A DNA stretch of 64,000 nt from Bradyrhizobium sp. CIAT3101 (GCF_029714945.1 NZ_CP121634.1:3245001-3309000); one strand, 5' to 3'; shown: positions 22,814-30,935, counted from the stretch's first letter. Translations and numbers: made by a program. The notes: generated by a model not told the origin, from the sequence alone.

Positions 22814-23224
22814 TTGGAAAAGTTGAAAAACTACCGACCGACCGAAAAAGAGCCTTTCATGAACGACCGGCAGAAGGAGTACTTCCGTATGAAGCTCCTC
22901 GCCTGGAAGGATGAGATCCTCAAAGAGTCCAAGCTCACCCTGCAGGCTCTGCAGGAGGAGAACGTGAACCACCCCGATCTCGCCGATCGGGCATCGTCCG
23001 AAACCGACCGCGCCATCGAACTCCGCGCCCGCGACCGCCAGCGCAAGTTGATCGCCAAGATCGACGCCGCGCTCCAGCGCATCGAGGACAACACCTACGG
23101 GTATTGCGAGGATACCGGCGAGCCGATCTCTTTGAAACGGCTCGAGGCCCGGCCCATCGCGACGCTCTCGGTGGAAGCGCAGGAGCGCCACGAGAAACGC
23201 GAGAAGGTCTATCGCGACGAATAG
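22814..23224 (+). CDS. dksA: DksA, RNA polymerase-binding transcription factor
   Basis: 136 residues if started at TTG 22814; this keeps YRPTEKEPFMNDRQKEYFR, which family members carry. ATG 22859 is the alternative. A coiled coil runs from ~25 to ~95 and includes DRASSETDRAIELRARDRQRKLIAKIDAAL, whose DxxDxA tip reaches into the polymerase secondary channel. The zinc-finger region reads YGYCEDTGEPISLKRLEARPIATLSVEAQ: only one of the four usual cysteines remains. Such cysteine-poor DksA forms are common in alphaproteobacteria and work without the zinc. It acts with ppGpp at rRNA and amino acid promoters. Single-gene unit with its own promoter and terminator. Confidence 0.93.
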   Translation: MEKLKNYRPTEKEPFMNDRQKEYFRMKLLAWKDEILKESKLTLQALQEENVNHPDLADRASSETDRAIELRARDRQRKLIAKIDAALQRIEDNTYGYCEDTGEPISLKRLEARPIATLSVEAQERHEKREKVYRDE

Positions 23225-23229
23225 AGTCC

Positions 23230-23258
23230 GAGCCGCAGCGATGCGGCTCTTTATTTTT
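23230..23258 (+). terminator. Terminator of dksA
   Basis: 8-bp stem GAGCCGCA / TGCGGCTC with a GCGA tetraloop, followed by TTTATTTTT. Confidence 0.92.
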
Positions 23259-23485
23259 GAGCTTACGGTGCCGCTTGAGCGCCGCTGGTTTGGCGCGTAA
23301 ATTTGCGCCGCCATGATGATTTGCACTCTCAATATCGCTTCGGTTTCCTTCCTGGGCTGAGCGCAGGCGCCTCCATCGCAGAGGCATCGCGTCCCGCGAG
23401 TTCCACTCGCGGATTCCCAACCGATTGAGCCGGCCGGTTCCGCAACGCGCGGACGACGAAGGCTGGCGAGCAATTGAGAGACAGC

Positions 23486-24286
23486 ATGACTGCCAATTCC
23501 TGCGCGCTCGACGAGGCGCAAATCGACCAATTCATTCGCGAAGGCTTCGTCCGGATCGACAATGCCTTTCCCCGCAACCTCGCCGAGGCCGCGCGCGCCA
23601 TCATGTGGCGCGACCTGCCGTGTAGGGAGGATGACCCGTCGACCTGGACGCGGCCGGTGATCCGGTTGCCGGGCTATGGCGATCCTCCGTTCCGGGACGC
23701 CATCAACACGGCCGTCCTCCATGCGGCATTCGACCAGATCGTCGGATCTGGACGCTGGCGCCCGCGTCGCGACATCGGCACGATTCCAGTGCGCTTTCCG
23801 CATCCGGACGATCCGGGCGACGCCGGCTGGCACGTCGATCTCAGCTTTCCCGGCGCGGATTGCGACCCGAACGAGACGCGCGACTTCTCGGCCTGGCGCG
23901 TCAACGTCACCTCGCGCGGACGGGCGCTGTTGCTCCTGTTCCTGTTCTCCGACGTCGGCGAGGACGATGCGCCGACGCGCATCCGGGTCGGCTCGCATGT
24001 TCCGATGGCGCGCTATCTGGCGCCGGCGGGTGAGGCGGGCGGGGCGCGCATGGTGCTGGACGAGATGGGAGCCGATTGTCCGATTGCGCTGGCGACCGGC
24101 GATGCCGGCACCGTCTATCTCTGCCATCCCTTCCTGGTTCATGCCGCGCAGAGGCACCAGGGGACGCGGCCGCGCTTCATGGCACAGCCGTCGCTTCCTC
24201 TCGCCGAGCCGTACAGGCTGAAGCGGCCCGATGGCGTCTACTCGCCGGTCGAGAGCGCAATCCGGCTCGCGCTCGGCTACGCCTGA
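23486..24286 (+). CDS. PhyH-like 2-oxoglutarate/Fe(II) dioxygenase
   Basis: 266 residues from ATG 23486. The N-terminus (LDEAQIDQFIREGFVRIDNAFP) is the usual phytanoyl-CoA dioxygenase opening. The iron triad is visible: GWHVDLSF gives His116 and Asp118, and CHPFLVHAAQRH gives the distal His219; the following TRPRFMAQPS supplies the arginine that holds 2-oxoglutarate. The family hydroxylates diverse small molecules, so the substrate is open. It stands alone, with its own hairpin downstream, between dksA and an HxlR gene. It is unrelated to flagella. Confidence 0.85.
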   Translation: MTANSCALDEAQIDQFIREGFVRIDNAFPRNLAEAARAIMWRDLPCREDDPSTWTRPVIRLPGYGDPPFRDAINTAVLHAAFDQIVGSGRWRPRRDIGTIPVRFPHPDDPGDAGWHVDLSFPGADCDPNETRDFSAWRVNVTSRGRALLLLFLFSDVGEDDAPTRIRVGSHVPMARYLAPAGEAGGARMVLDEMGADCPIALATGDAGTVYLCHPFLVHAAQRHQGTRPRFMAQPSLPLAEPYRLKRPDGVYSPVESAIRLALGYA

Positions 24287-24308
24287 GACGCGGAGCTTCG
24301 ATCTCGTC

Positions 24309-24340
24309 ATGTCGTGGTGCCGGTTCGGGCACCACGACAT
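24309..24340 (+). terminator. Hairpin after the PhyH-like gene
   Basis: 13-bp perfect stem ATGTCGTGGTGCC / GGCACCACGACAT with a 6-base loop. No strong T-run follows, so it may also be a dispersed repeat hairpin. The remaining ~190 bp to the next gene show nothing I recognise. Confidence 0.55.
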
Positions 24341-24526
24341 CGCGCTTATCGTCGCGATGGTGGAAAGTGAATCAGGATCAAGGACCTAGAGTCGATTCCT
24401 GCAAGCTCACGTGAATTCACATGAGAAACAGCTTTCACTTCACGTGCGGGAGGTTTTGCGAGTCGCATCAACGAGATCGTCTCGGATGCTGAGGCCCTGA
24501 TCCAGCAGCTTCAAACATCGCTGCAA

Positions 24527-24925
24527 TCAGGCTTCACGCGATGCAGCAAGGCTTGCATCCCCATAAACCCTGGACCAGCTCAATATTTCCTTAAACGCCG
24601 GCAGCAGGCCGTAAGCCGCGTCCGTCAGCTCGTACTCGACCCGCAACGGCTTCTCCGCGAAAGCGGTGCGCGACACCAAGCCGTCCTGCTCGAGCTCCCG
24701 CAGCTGCGTGGTCAGCATGTGCTGGGTGATGCCACCGATCGACCGCCGCAACGCGCCGAAACGAACCGCACCGTTCATCAGCGCGAACAGGATCTCCAGT
24801 TTCCACTTGCCGCCGAGCGCATGGATCGCGCGCTTGAAATCGGCGAGCAGGGTTGGGTCCGGGCTGCAATCGCAGTCGCCGTCGCAAACGCTGGTCAGGT
24901 TTTCCATACCGGTCTCGAAATCCAT
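24527..24925 (-). CDS. HxlR-family transcriptional regulator (second)
   Basis: 132 residues from ATG 24925 with GGGGGAAC upstream; a longer frame to 25039 runs into the divergent gene. N-terminal ~30 residues include VCDGDCDCSPD, with three cysteines in five positions after another Cys, unusual for HxlR proteins and possibly a metal or redox site. The winged helix follows: AIHALGGKWKLEILFAL, RFGALRRSIGGITQHMLTTQLRELEQDGLV. Divergent from the epimerase/reductase gene at 25020. This repeats the layout at 21527-22643: HxlR regulator facing an NAD(P)-dependent enzyme. Confidence 0.87.
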   Translation of the reverse strand: MDFETGMENLTSVCDGDCDCSPDPTLLADFKRAIHALGGKWKLEILFALMNGAVRFGALRRSIGGITQHMLTTQLRELEQDGLVSRTAFAEKPLRVEYELTDAAYGLLPAFKEILSWSRVYGDASLAASREA

Positions 24926-24970
24926 TCTACTTGTTCCCCCGGAGATAGTGACCAGATGCGGTTCTGAGCA

Positions 24971-24996
24971 GGGTGGCGGAACCAATTTAGCCACCC
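24971..24996. promoter_or_regulatory. Candidate operator of the second HxlR regulator
   Basis: GGGTGGC and GCCACCC form a perfect 7-bp inverted repeat with a 12-bp spacer inside the 94-bp divergent gap. Confidence 0.4.
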
Positions 24997-25019
24997 GGCG
25001 CAATATGGGGAATTTGGCA

Positions 25020-26048
25020 ATGAGCATCGTTCTGGTCACCGGCGGATCCGGCTTCGTCGGTATCCATGTCGTCCTGCAGCTTCTGGCCGCCGGTCATGTG
25101 GTGCGAACGACGGTGCGGCGGCCGGACCGGCAAACCGATGTGCTGGCCATGCTGCGCGAGGGCGGGGCGGCGTCGCCGGAGAATCTGTCCTTCTTCACCG
25201 CCGACCTCACGGCGGACGAGGGCTGGCAGGCGGCGGTGACGGGCTGCGACTACGTGCTCCACGTCGCCTCGCCGCTATCGACCAGCGTGCCCAAGGACGA
25301 GAACGAGATGATCGTTCCGGCCCGCGACGGCACGCTGCGGGTGCTGCGCGCCTCGCGCGATGCCGGCGTCAGGCGGGTCGTCATCACCTCGTCGCTGGGC
25401 GCGATCGGCTACGGCCATCCGCCGCGGGAGAAGCCGTTCGACGAGACCGAGTGGACCAATCTCGCCGGCAGCGACGTGCAGCCGTATATCAAGTCCAAGA
25501 CGCTGGCGGAGCGGGCGGCTTGGGATTTCATCGCGCGCGACGGCGGCGGGCTCGAATTGTCGGTGATCAACCCCGCCGGGATTTTCGGTCCGGTGCTCGG
25601 GCCGGACTTCTCTGGCTCGATCGAGATCGTCAAATCGCTGCTCGACGGCGCCATGCCGGCGGTGCCGCGGGTCTATTTCGGCGTGGTCGACGTGCGCGAT
25701 GTCGCCGACCTGCATTTGCGGGCGATGACAGCGCCGGAGGCGAAAGGCGAGCGCTTCATCGCGGTCTCCGGAGAGACGCTGTCGATCTTCGATATCGGCA
25801 AGGTGCTGCGGCGGGAACTGGGATCGCGGGCGCGCCGGGTTCCCCGGCTCCAGGCCCCGGACTGGCTGGTGCGGCTCGCCGCGAGCCGGATTCCCCTGCT
25901 GCAGGCGGTCGTGCCGATGCTCGGCCGCGTCAGGCATTCCACCAGCGCCAAGGCGAGGTCGATGCTGGGCTGGCAGCCCCGTTCCAACGACGAGGCGATC
26001 CTCGCCACGGCCGAGAGCCTGATCCGGCTCGGCCTGGTCAAGGCGTGA
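25020..26048 (+). CDS. NAD-dependent epimerase/dihydroflavonol-4-reductase-like protein
   Basis: 342 residues from ATG 25020 (GGGGAAT upstream). Extended short-chain dehydrogenase: VLVTGGSGFVGIHVVLQLL binds NAD(P), GCDYVLHVASPLS and VVITSSLGAIGYG follow, and the catalytic pair lies in YIKSKTLAERAAWDF (Tyr-x3-Lys). The sequence is closest to the dihydroflavonol reductase / aldehyde reductase group, which reduces ketones or aldehydes with NADPH. Divergently arranged with an HxlR regulator, so likely induced by a reactive carbonyl or quinone. The hydratase gene begins 84 bp downstream. Confidence 0.87.
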   Translation: MSIVLVTGGSGFVGIHVVLQLLAAGHVVRTTVRRPDRQTDVLAMLREGGAASPENLSFFTADLTADEGWQAAVTGCDYVLHVASPLSTSVPKDENEMIVPARDGTLRVLRASRDAGVRRVVITSSLGAIGYGHPPREKPFDETEWTNLAGSDVQPYIKSKTLAERAAWDFIARDGGGLELSVINPAGIFGPVLGPDFSGSIEIVKSLLDGAMPAVPRVYFGVVDVRDVADLHLRAMTAPEAKGERFIAVSGETLSIFDIGKVLRRELGSRARRVPRLQAPDWLVRLAASRIPLLQAVVPMLGRVRHSTSAKARSMLGWQPRSNDEAILATAESLIRLGLVKA

Positions 26049-26132
26049 CAGCATATGCCGCCCGCGCTTGTCATGCCCGGGCGGGGATGCTGAAGTGCGG
26101 CTCTCAAGTGCGTAGCGTGGGAGTCGGCGCCG

Positions 26133-26912
26133 ATGGACAAAATTCTCGAAGCCGCAAAGGCCATCGCGCTGGCGCGCCGCAACCATGCGCCGCTTGCGGC
26201 GCTTGAAGTTCCCCCGGCCGATGAAGCCGAGGGCTATGAGGTTCAGCGGGCGCTGCATGATCTTCTGCTGAAGAATGTCGGACCGCTGGTCGGCTACAAG
26301 ATCGGCTGCACCAGCCAGGTGATGCAGGACTATATCGGCATCCCGCACCCCTGCGGCGGCGGCGTATTCCAGAAGGGGGTGCATGACAGCGGCGTCAAGC
26401 TCGCGGCCTCCGACTATGTCCGTGTCGGCGTCGAGTGCGAGATCGCGGTGCGCCTGAAGCGGAACCTCGCCGCCGGCGAGGCGCCGTTCACCGCCGAATG
26501 GGTCGGCGAAGCCGTCGAGGCCTATCATCCCGCGATCGAGATCGTCGACGACCGCTATGTAAAATGGGAGACGATGGGCGCGCCGACGCTGATTGCGGAT
26601 GATTTCTTCGCCGCCGGCTGCGTGCTGGGCGAGGCGGTACCACGCTCGTCGGTCCCGGACCTGAAGGCGGTCAAGGGCCGCGCCCTCGTCAATGGCGAGG
26701 AGGTCAGCCACGGCACCGGCGCCGACGTGCTCGGCCATCCCCACAATGCACTCGCCTGGCTCGCCAACCACCTCGCCGCCGAAGGCAAGGGGTTGCATGC
26801 GGGACAGCTCGTGCTGACCGGCAGCCTGGTGAAGACGCTATGGCTGAAAGCCGGCGACAAGGTGCGGATGGAGCTGGATGGATTGGGCTCGGTGGAGGCG
26901 GAGTTCACGTGA
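26133..26912 (+). CDS. 2-keto-4-pentenoate hydratase-like protein (MhpD family)
   Basis: 259 residues. Fumarylacetoacetase-fold hydratase: EGYEVQRALHDLLLK, GYKIGCTSQVMQDYIGI, then VRVGVECEIAVRLKRNL, which carries the ExE metal ligands of this fold, and LTGSLVKTLWLKAGDKVRMELDGLGSVEAEF at the end. MhpD/HpcG enzymes add water to 2-hydroxypenta-2,4-dienoates in meta-cleavage pathways of aromatic compounds. No ring-cleavage genes are visible nearby, so the pathway is unclear. It may be read through from the reductase gene 84 bp upstream. Confidence 0.85.
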   Translation: MDKILEAAKAIALARRNHAPLAALEVPPADEAEGYEVQRALHDLLLKNVGPLVGYKIGCTSQVMQDYIGIPHPCGGGVFQKGVHDSGVKLAASDYVRVGVECEIAVRLKRNLAAGEAPFTAEWVGEAVEAYHPAIEIVDDRYVKWETMGAPTLIADDFFAAGCVLGEAVPRSSVPDLKAVKGRALVNGEEVSHGTGADVLGHPHNALAWLANHLAAEGKGLHAGQLVLTGSLVKTLWLKAGDKVRMELDGLGSVEAEFT

Positions 26913-26968
26913 ACGCTCTCTCCGTTTGCAATGGCCGAGTGTGAAGCGCCACCACCGCCAAAATACAT

Positions 26969-27001
26969 GCGGCCCTCGCCAGGGGAGCTAGCGAGGGCCG
27001 C
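26969..27001. terminator. Hairpin between the hydratase gene and flgH
   Basis: 11-bp perfect stem GCGGCCCTCGC / GCGAGGGCCGC with an 11-base loop, between convergent genes. On the minus strand it is followed by ATGTATTTT, so it probably ends the flgF-flgG-flgA-flgH transcript. Confidence 0.65.
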
Positions 27002-27060
27002 GTAGTACATCGTCGTTCGCGCCTAGGTTCGCGAACACGATGTGGGAGCTCGGGAGAGAC

Positions 27061-27828
27061 TTAGAAGGGCAGCAGCACGTCCATGACTTGCTGGCCGTAG
27101 CGCGGCTGCTGCACGTCCGTGATCTGGCCGCGGCCGCCATAGGCGATGCGGGCCTGCGCGATCTTGCTGGAATCGATGGTGTTGTCGCTCTGGATGTCCT
27201 CAGGCCGGACGATGCCGGCGACCACGAGTTCGCGGATCTCGAAGTTGACGCGGATCTCCTGCTTGCCTTCGACGACGAGATTGCCGTTCGGCAGCACCTG
27301 GGTCACGACCGCTGCGACGTTGGTCTGCAGGGCTTCCGTGCGATTGACCGAGCCCTTGCCGTCGCTGGAGGCGGTGGAGTCGGCGGTGAGGATGCGGCCG
27401 GGCAGCACCTTCTGCGCCTGGACGCCGAGCGTCTTCGAGCCGATGAAATCGGTGATGCCCGAATCTTCCGAATTGGTGCGGCTGCGCTGGGTCTCGTTGG
27501 AGAGGTTGGCCTTGTCGGTGATGTTCACGGTCACGGTCAGGAGGTCGCCGACATGGGTCGCGCGTTGATCCTTGAAGAAGGCGCGGCTGCCGTTCCGCCA
27601 CAGCGAGTTCGGATTGTAGGAGGCGACTTCCGGCTTCGGCATCGGCATCTGCACCGGCTTGTAGCCGGGCTGCGTCGTCGGATTGTCGATCGCGGACAGT
27701 TTCGGTTGCTCGCCGATCTGCGACAGGCGGTCGATCGAGGAGCAGCCGCTTGCGAGCGCGCAAGTGGCGAGCAGCAGGGCCGAGATCACGACGCGACGAA
27801 GACGGTAAGCCGAACTGAAAGCGGACAT
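27061..27828 (-). CDS. flgH: FlgH, flagellar L-ring lipoprotein
   Basis: 255 residues. Signal peptide with lipobox LASGC at ~26-30, so the mature protein is lipid-anchored in the outer membrane. Core: SLWRNGSRAFFKDQRATHVGDLLTVTVNITDKANLSNET, GVQAQKVLPGRILTADSTASSDGKGSVNR, and LVVAGIVRPEDIQSDNTIDSSKIAQARIAYGGRG, all diagnostic of FlgH. Ends in VMDVLLPF. Last gene of flgF-flgG-flgA-flgH; it follows flgA by 9 bp and is ended by the hairpin at 26969. Confidence 0.96.
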   Translation of the reverse strand: MSAFSSAYRLRRVVISALLLATCALASGCSSIDRLSQIGEQPKLSAIDNPTTQPGYKPVQMPMPKPEVASYNPNSLWRNGSRAFFKDQRATHVGDLLTVTVNITDKANLSNETQRSRTNSEDSGITDFIGSKTLGVQAQKVLPGRILTADSTASSDGKGSVNRTEALQTNVAAVVTQVLPNGNLVVEGKQEIRVNFEIRELVVAGIVRPEDIQSDNTIDSSKIAQARIAYGGRGQITDVQQPRYGQQVMDVLLPF

Positions 27829-27837
27829 GACGAACTC

Positions 27838-28971
27838 TTACTTTGCTTGAGCTTGCGAGACGCGAGCTTGCGGGATCTGGGCTTCTGCGATCTGGGCCGG
27901 CGACGCGGGGGACTGGACCAGGTTCCGGAGGAGGGCTGCGGTGTCGACGGGGGCGGGCGCCTCGTCACGCTTGAGCGAGGAGGTCTGCTCGACCGCAGCC
28001 TCCATCGGCGCGGACTGGCTGGCGCCCTGCACGGTCACCTGGCCGCGGGCGGTGACGATGCCGGTCAGCGTGCGCTTGGTCTGCAAATTGAGGACGCTCA
28101 CGGTGTCGCCCTCGGCGCCACTCTCGATCGCCTTGCCGCGGGTGGTGAGATAAATCCCGGGGACCTGGTAGATGACGGTGACGCTCTGGTCGCGTGACAC
28201 GTATTCGGGCTTGGCGATGTCGGCGACGCGGATCGGCGTGCCGGCGCGCATCGGCCGGCGAAGCTGCATGCCGACGGTGCGGTCGCGCGTGGCGGCCTCG
28301 CCCGGCACTTCCGCCTTGGGCCGTCGCTCCTGCGCGACGTCGGAGGATTTCAGCGTCTCGGTGCGCTCGATGTCGCGGGTCAGGACGGCGACTTCCACGG
28401 TCTCGATCGCAGTACCGGTCAAGCGCAGCTTGGTCGGCGTCGGGGTGTTGTCGTTGTTGATCTCGAAGGCGAGGTCGAAGCGGCCGCTGCGGGCGTCGTA
28501 GCGCGTTGCGACGGGCTGCAGCGCGCCGGTGTTGGAGGCATCGAGCCGCATGTCGGAAACGCCGCGGTCGAAGGTCACGGTGATGTTGGCCGCGTCGCCG
28601 AGGCCGAAGCGGCGTTCGAGCGCGGAGGCGACCGCGTTTTCGAGATCCTTGTTGGCGAAGGTGCGGGCGAGCCGCGTGACCTGGACTTCCTTGATGTCGC
28701 CGGTCATCACGCCGATCACCTGCTTGGCGCGAAGCACGCTCAGGACCTGGGCAACCGGCAGCGCGCCGGTGGTGCCGAGATCGGGCGAGCGATAGACCGC
28801 GATCAGCGCGGCCGAGCCGGCGTTCTCGATGAGGTCGCCGACCCGCACCACGTCGGAGGTGACGGTGACGCTGGCGCGCAGCGTCGGCACGGCGATGCCG
28901 TCGTCGGCGGCCTGTGCCGGCAGCGCCAGCACGAGCAGGGCGGAGAGAGTGGCAAGCGTGGTGCGGATCAT
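27838..28971 (-). CDS. flgA: FlgA, P-ring assembly chaperone
   Basis: 377 residues from ATG 28971, six bases after a GAGGTG ribosome site; starts two and three codons further up are too close to that site. Signal peptide (IRTTLATLSALLVLALPAQA). The middle has RFDLAFEI, then a SAF-like domain VLTRDIERTETLKSSDVAQERR and GMQLRRPMRAGTPIRVADI, followed by GIYLTTRGKAIESGAEGDTVSVLN, the FlgA end. A ~70-residue Ala/Pro/Gln-rich tail after GASQSAP exceeds typical FlgA. It works in the periplasm to help FlgI form the P ring. Follows flgG with ~10 bp between. Confidence 0.93.
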   Translation of the reverse strand: MIRTTLATLSALLVLALPAQAADDGIAVPTLRASVTVTSDVVRVGDLIENAGSAALIAVYRSPDLGTTGALPVAQVLSVLRAKQVIGVMTGDIKEVQVTRLARTFANKDLENAVASALERRFGLGDAANITVTFDRGVSDMRLDASNTGALQPVATRYDARSGRFDLAFEINNDNTPTPTKLRLTGTAIETVEVAVLTRDIERTETLKSSDVAQERRPKAEVPGEAATRDRTVGMQLRRPMRAGTPIRVADIAKPEYVSRDQSVTVIYQVPGIYLTTRGKAIESGAEGDTVSVLNLQTKRTLTGIVTARGQVTVQGASQSAPMEAAVEQTSSLKRDEAPAPVDTAALLRNLVQSPASPAQIAEAQIPQARVSQAQAK

Positions 28972-28981
28972 GGTCATCACC

Positions 28982-29770
28982 TCAGCGGAACAGCGCCGTG
29001 GTCGATTGCATCATCTGGTCGGCGGCGCTGATCACCTTGGCGTTCATCTCGTAGGCGCGCTGCGCGGCGATCAGGTCGCTCATCTCCGACACGACGTCGA
29101 CATTGGCCTGTTCGAGGCTGCCTTGCGTGATCTTGCCGTAGCCTTCGGAGTTCGCGGTGCCGTCCTGCGGCGCGCCGGATGAGGTCGTCTCGGTGAACTG
29201 GTTGCTGCCGACCGGCTGCAGGCCCGCCTTGTTGATGAAGCGGGTCACGCCGATCTGGCCGAGAATGGTGTTGCTCGACGAGCCCGGCAGCGTCACCGAC
29301 ACCTGGCCCTGCTCGTTGACGGTGATGCCCGAGGCGTTGTTCGGGATCGTGATGGTCGGCTGCACCGGGTTGCCCTGCGCGGTGACGACGCGGCCCTGGT
29401 TGTCCATCTGGAACGTGCCGTCGCGGGTGTACTGGTAGGTGCCGTCAGGCATCAGGATCTTGAAGAAGCCTTCGCCGGACATCGCGAGGTCGAGGTCGTT
29501 GCCGGTCTGCGACAGCGTGCCCTGCGTCATGCTGCGGGGGGTGCCGACGGTCTTGACGCCGCCGCCGATATCGACGCCGACCGGCAGGATGGTGCCCTGG
29601 TCCGAGGCCTGCGCGCCGACGCGGCGGACGTGTTCGTAGATCAGGTCCTGGAACGCCGCGGTTTGCTTCTTGAAGCCGGTGGTGCGCAGGTTGGCGATGT
29701 TGTTGGAGATCACCTGAACGTTCAGTTCCTGTGCCGCCATTCCGGTCGCAGCGGTGTGGAGCGCTTGCAT
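28982..29770 (-). CDS. flgG: FlgG, distal rod protein
   Basis: 262 residues. Starts MQALHTAATGMAAQELNVQVISNNIANLRTTGFKK, the flagellar rod N-terminus. The centre has the FlgG-specific beta domain (GTLSQTGNDLDLAMSGEGFF, YTRDGTFQMDNQGRVVT), and the end is QGSLEQANVDVVSEMSDLIAAQRAYEMNAKVISAADQM. 262 residues is the standard FlgG length. It forms the distal rod crossing the peptidoglycan. Second gene of the operon, 16 bp after flgF. Confidence 0.97.
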   Translation of the reverse strand: MQALHTAATGMAAQELNVQVISNNIANLRTTGFKKQTAAFQDLIYEHVRRVGAQASDQGTILPVGVDIGGGVKTVGTPRSMTQGTLSQTGNDLDLAMSGEGFFKILMPDGTYQYTRDGTFQMDNQGRVVTAQGNPVQPTITIPNNASGITVNEQGQVSVTLPGSSSNTILGQIGVTRFINKAGLQPVGSNQFTETTSSGAPQDGTANSEGYGKITQGSLEQANVDVVSEMSDLIAAQRAYEMNAKVISAADQMMQSTTALFR

Positions 29771-29786
29771 GTCAGTGGTCCCCTAA

Positions 29787-30551
29787 TCAGGCCGGAACGT
29801 CGGCGAGCTTTTCGATCGCCGATTTGTGGAGGTCGCTCTGCTGCTGGAGCAGGTTGGCGATCGCGGTGTAGCTGCGCATGACCTCGACCATGCGGCTCAT
29901 CTCGCCGACCGAATTCACGTTCGACTTCTCGATGTAGCCCTGCTGCAGGGTGGACTTGGAAGTGGTCTGCTGCTGGTTGGCGGAGCCGGCGCCGTAGAGA
30001 TTGGCGCCGAGCTTGGTCAGCTTGGCCGGATCGTCGAACTCCACCATGCGGATCTTGCCGCGGATCGAGTCGGTCTTGGCCGTGCCTTCGAGCACGGTCA
30101 CGGTGCCGTCGGCGGCGACGTTGATGTCGTGGTCGGTCGGCTGGAAGACGATCGGGCCGCCGGTGCCGAGCACGAGATTGCCGTCGGAGGTCATGAGCTG
30201 GCCGGTGCTGCTGAGCGCGAACTTGCCGTCGCGGGTGTAGCGCTCGGCGCCATTGGCCTGCACGGCGAAGAACGCGTTGCCGCTGATCGCCATGTCGAGC
30301 GGGTTGTTGGTCGCCTCCATCGGCCCCTGGCCGACGTCGCGGTAGGTGCCGCGGTCCTGCACATAGGAGACCCGGCGGTCGGAGCCGACGAAATTGTCCT
30401 CATGCGCGTTCGAGTTGAGGTACTCCTCGAACAGCGAATGGTCGGCCTTGAAGCCGTTGGTGTTGGCATTGGCGACGTTGTTGGCGATGACATCCATCTG
30501 CCGCTCCAACGTCATCTGCCGTGACAAGCCGATCAGAAGCGCATTCTGCAT
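29787..30551 (-). CDS. flgF: FlgF, proximal rod protein
   Basis: 254 residues from ATG 30551 with GGGGAG upstream. N-terminus MQNALLIGLSRQMTLERQMDVIANNVANANTNGFK and C-terminus LQQGYIEKSNVNSVGEMSRMVEVMRSYTAIANLLQ mark it as a rod protein; the order flgF-flgG and the sequence fit FlgF. First gene of a four-gene minus-strand operon, with a strong sigma-54-like element ~115 bp upstream at 30665-30680. Confidence 0.95.
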   Translation of the reverse strand: MQNALLIGLSRQMTLERQMDVIANNVANANTNGFKADHSLFEEYLNSNAHEDNFVGSDRRVSYVQDRGTYRDVGQGPMEATNNPLDMAISGNAFFAVQANGAERYTRDGKFALSSTGQLMTSDGNLVLGTGGPIVFQPTDHDINVAADGTVTVLEGTAKTDSIRGKIRMVEFDDPAKLTKLGANLYGAGSANQQQTTSKSTLQQGYIEKSNVNSVGEMSRMVEVMRSYTAIANLLQQQSDLHKSAIEKLADVPA

Positions 30552-30664
30552 CGGTCAATCTCCCCTTGCGTGAGATCCGCCATTTCGCTCTCCCAAGCGC
30601 CTTGGCCGATCCCGTGAACGAGACCGTCGGGTTCTCCCAAACCGTTCGGTCTCGCCCCTCTCTC

Positions 30665-30680
30665 AGCGAAAGCCGTGCCA
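30665..30680 (-). promoter_or_regulatory. Sigma-54-like promoter of flgF-flgG-flgA-flgH
   Basis: Read on the minus strand: TGGCACGGCTTTCGCT, matching TGGCACG-N4-TTGCW at all but one base. This is the best -24/-12 element in the window. The 30552-30935 gap between flgF and fliL also holds an imperfect CGGCA palindrome and a CtrA half-site for fliL, and no gene. Confidence 0.68.
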
Positions 30681-30766
30681 ACTTGAAATGGTGTTAAATT
30701 CCAATGGGTTGTCGATTTTTGGCGGCGCGGGCGGGAGGCAGAAAGGTTCTGTTAGCCATGTTTGCC

Positions 30767-30780
30767 CGGCAGATTTTTCC
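30767..30780. promoter_or_regulatory. Imperfect CGGCA-N5-TGCC-like element upstream of fliL/flgF
   Basis: CGGCAGATTTTTCC; the right half-site is TTCC instead of TGCC. Preceded at 30752-30758 by TTAGCCA. It is ~90 bp upstream of the flgF sigma-54-like element, as an enhancer would be, and also close to the fliL promoter region. Confidence 0.35.
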
Positions 30781-30807
30781 TAGCGGGGGCCCAATCGAAA
30801 GGTTCCG

Positions 30808-30815
30808 TTAACCAT
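30808..30815 (+). promoter_or_regulatory. CtrA half-site upstream of fliL
   Basis: TTAACCAT, the CtrA box II half-site; the left half is GAAA, so the full site is poor. 121 bp before the fliL ATG. Confidence 0.4.
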
Positions 30816-30935
30816 TATTACCGTAGCGTTTGCTTGTAAGAGGAGCGCTTTGCGCTGGGGCATTTGTATCGCGTCACTGTCTGCCAGGAGGCTTCGCTCT
30901 TTCGATCCTTTTGAGATGAGCGAGCCCGGACGATC

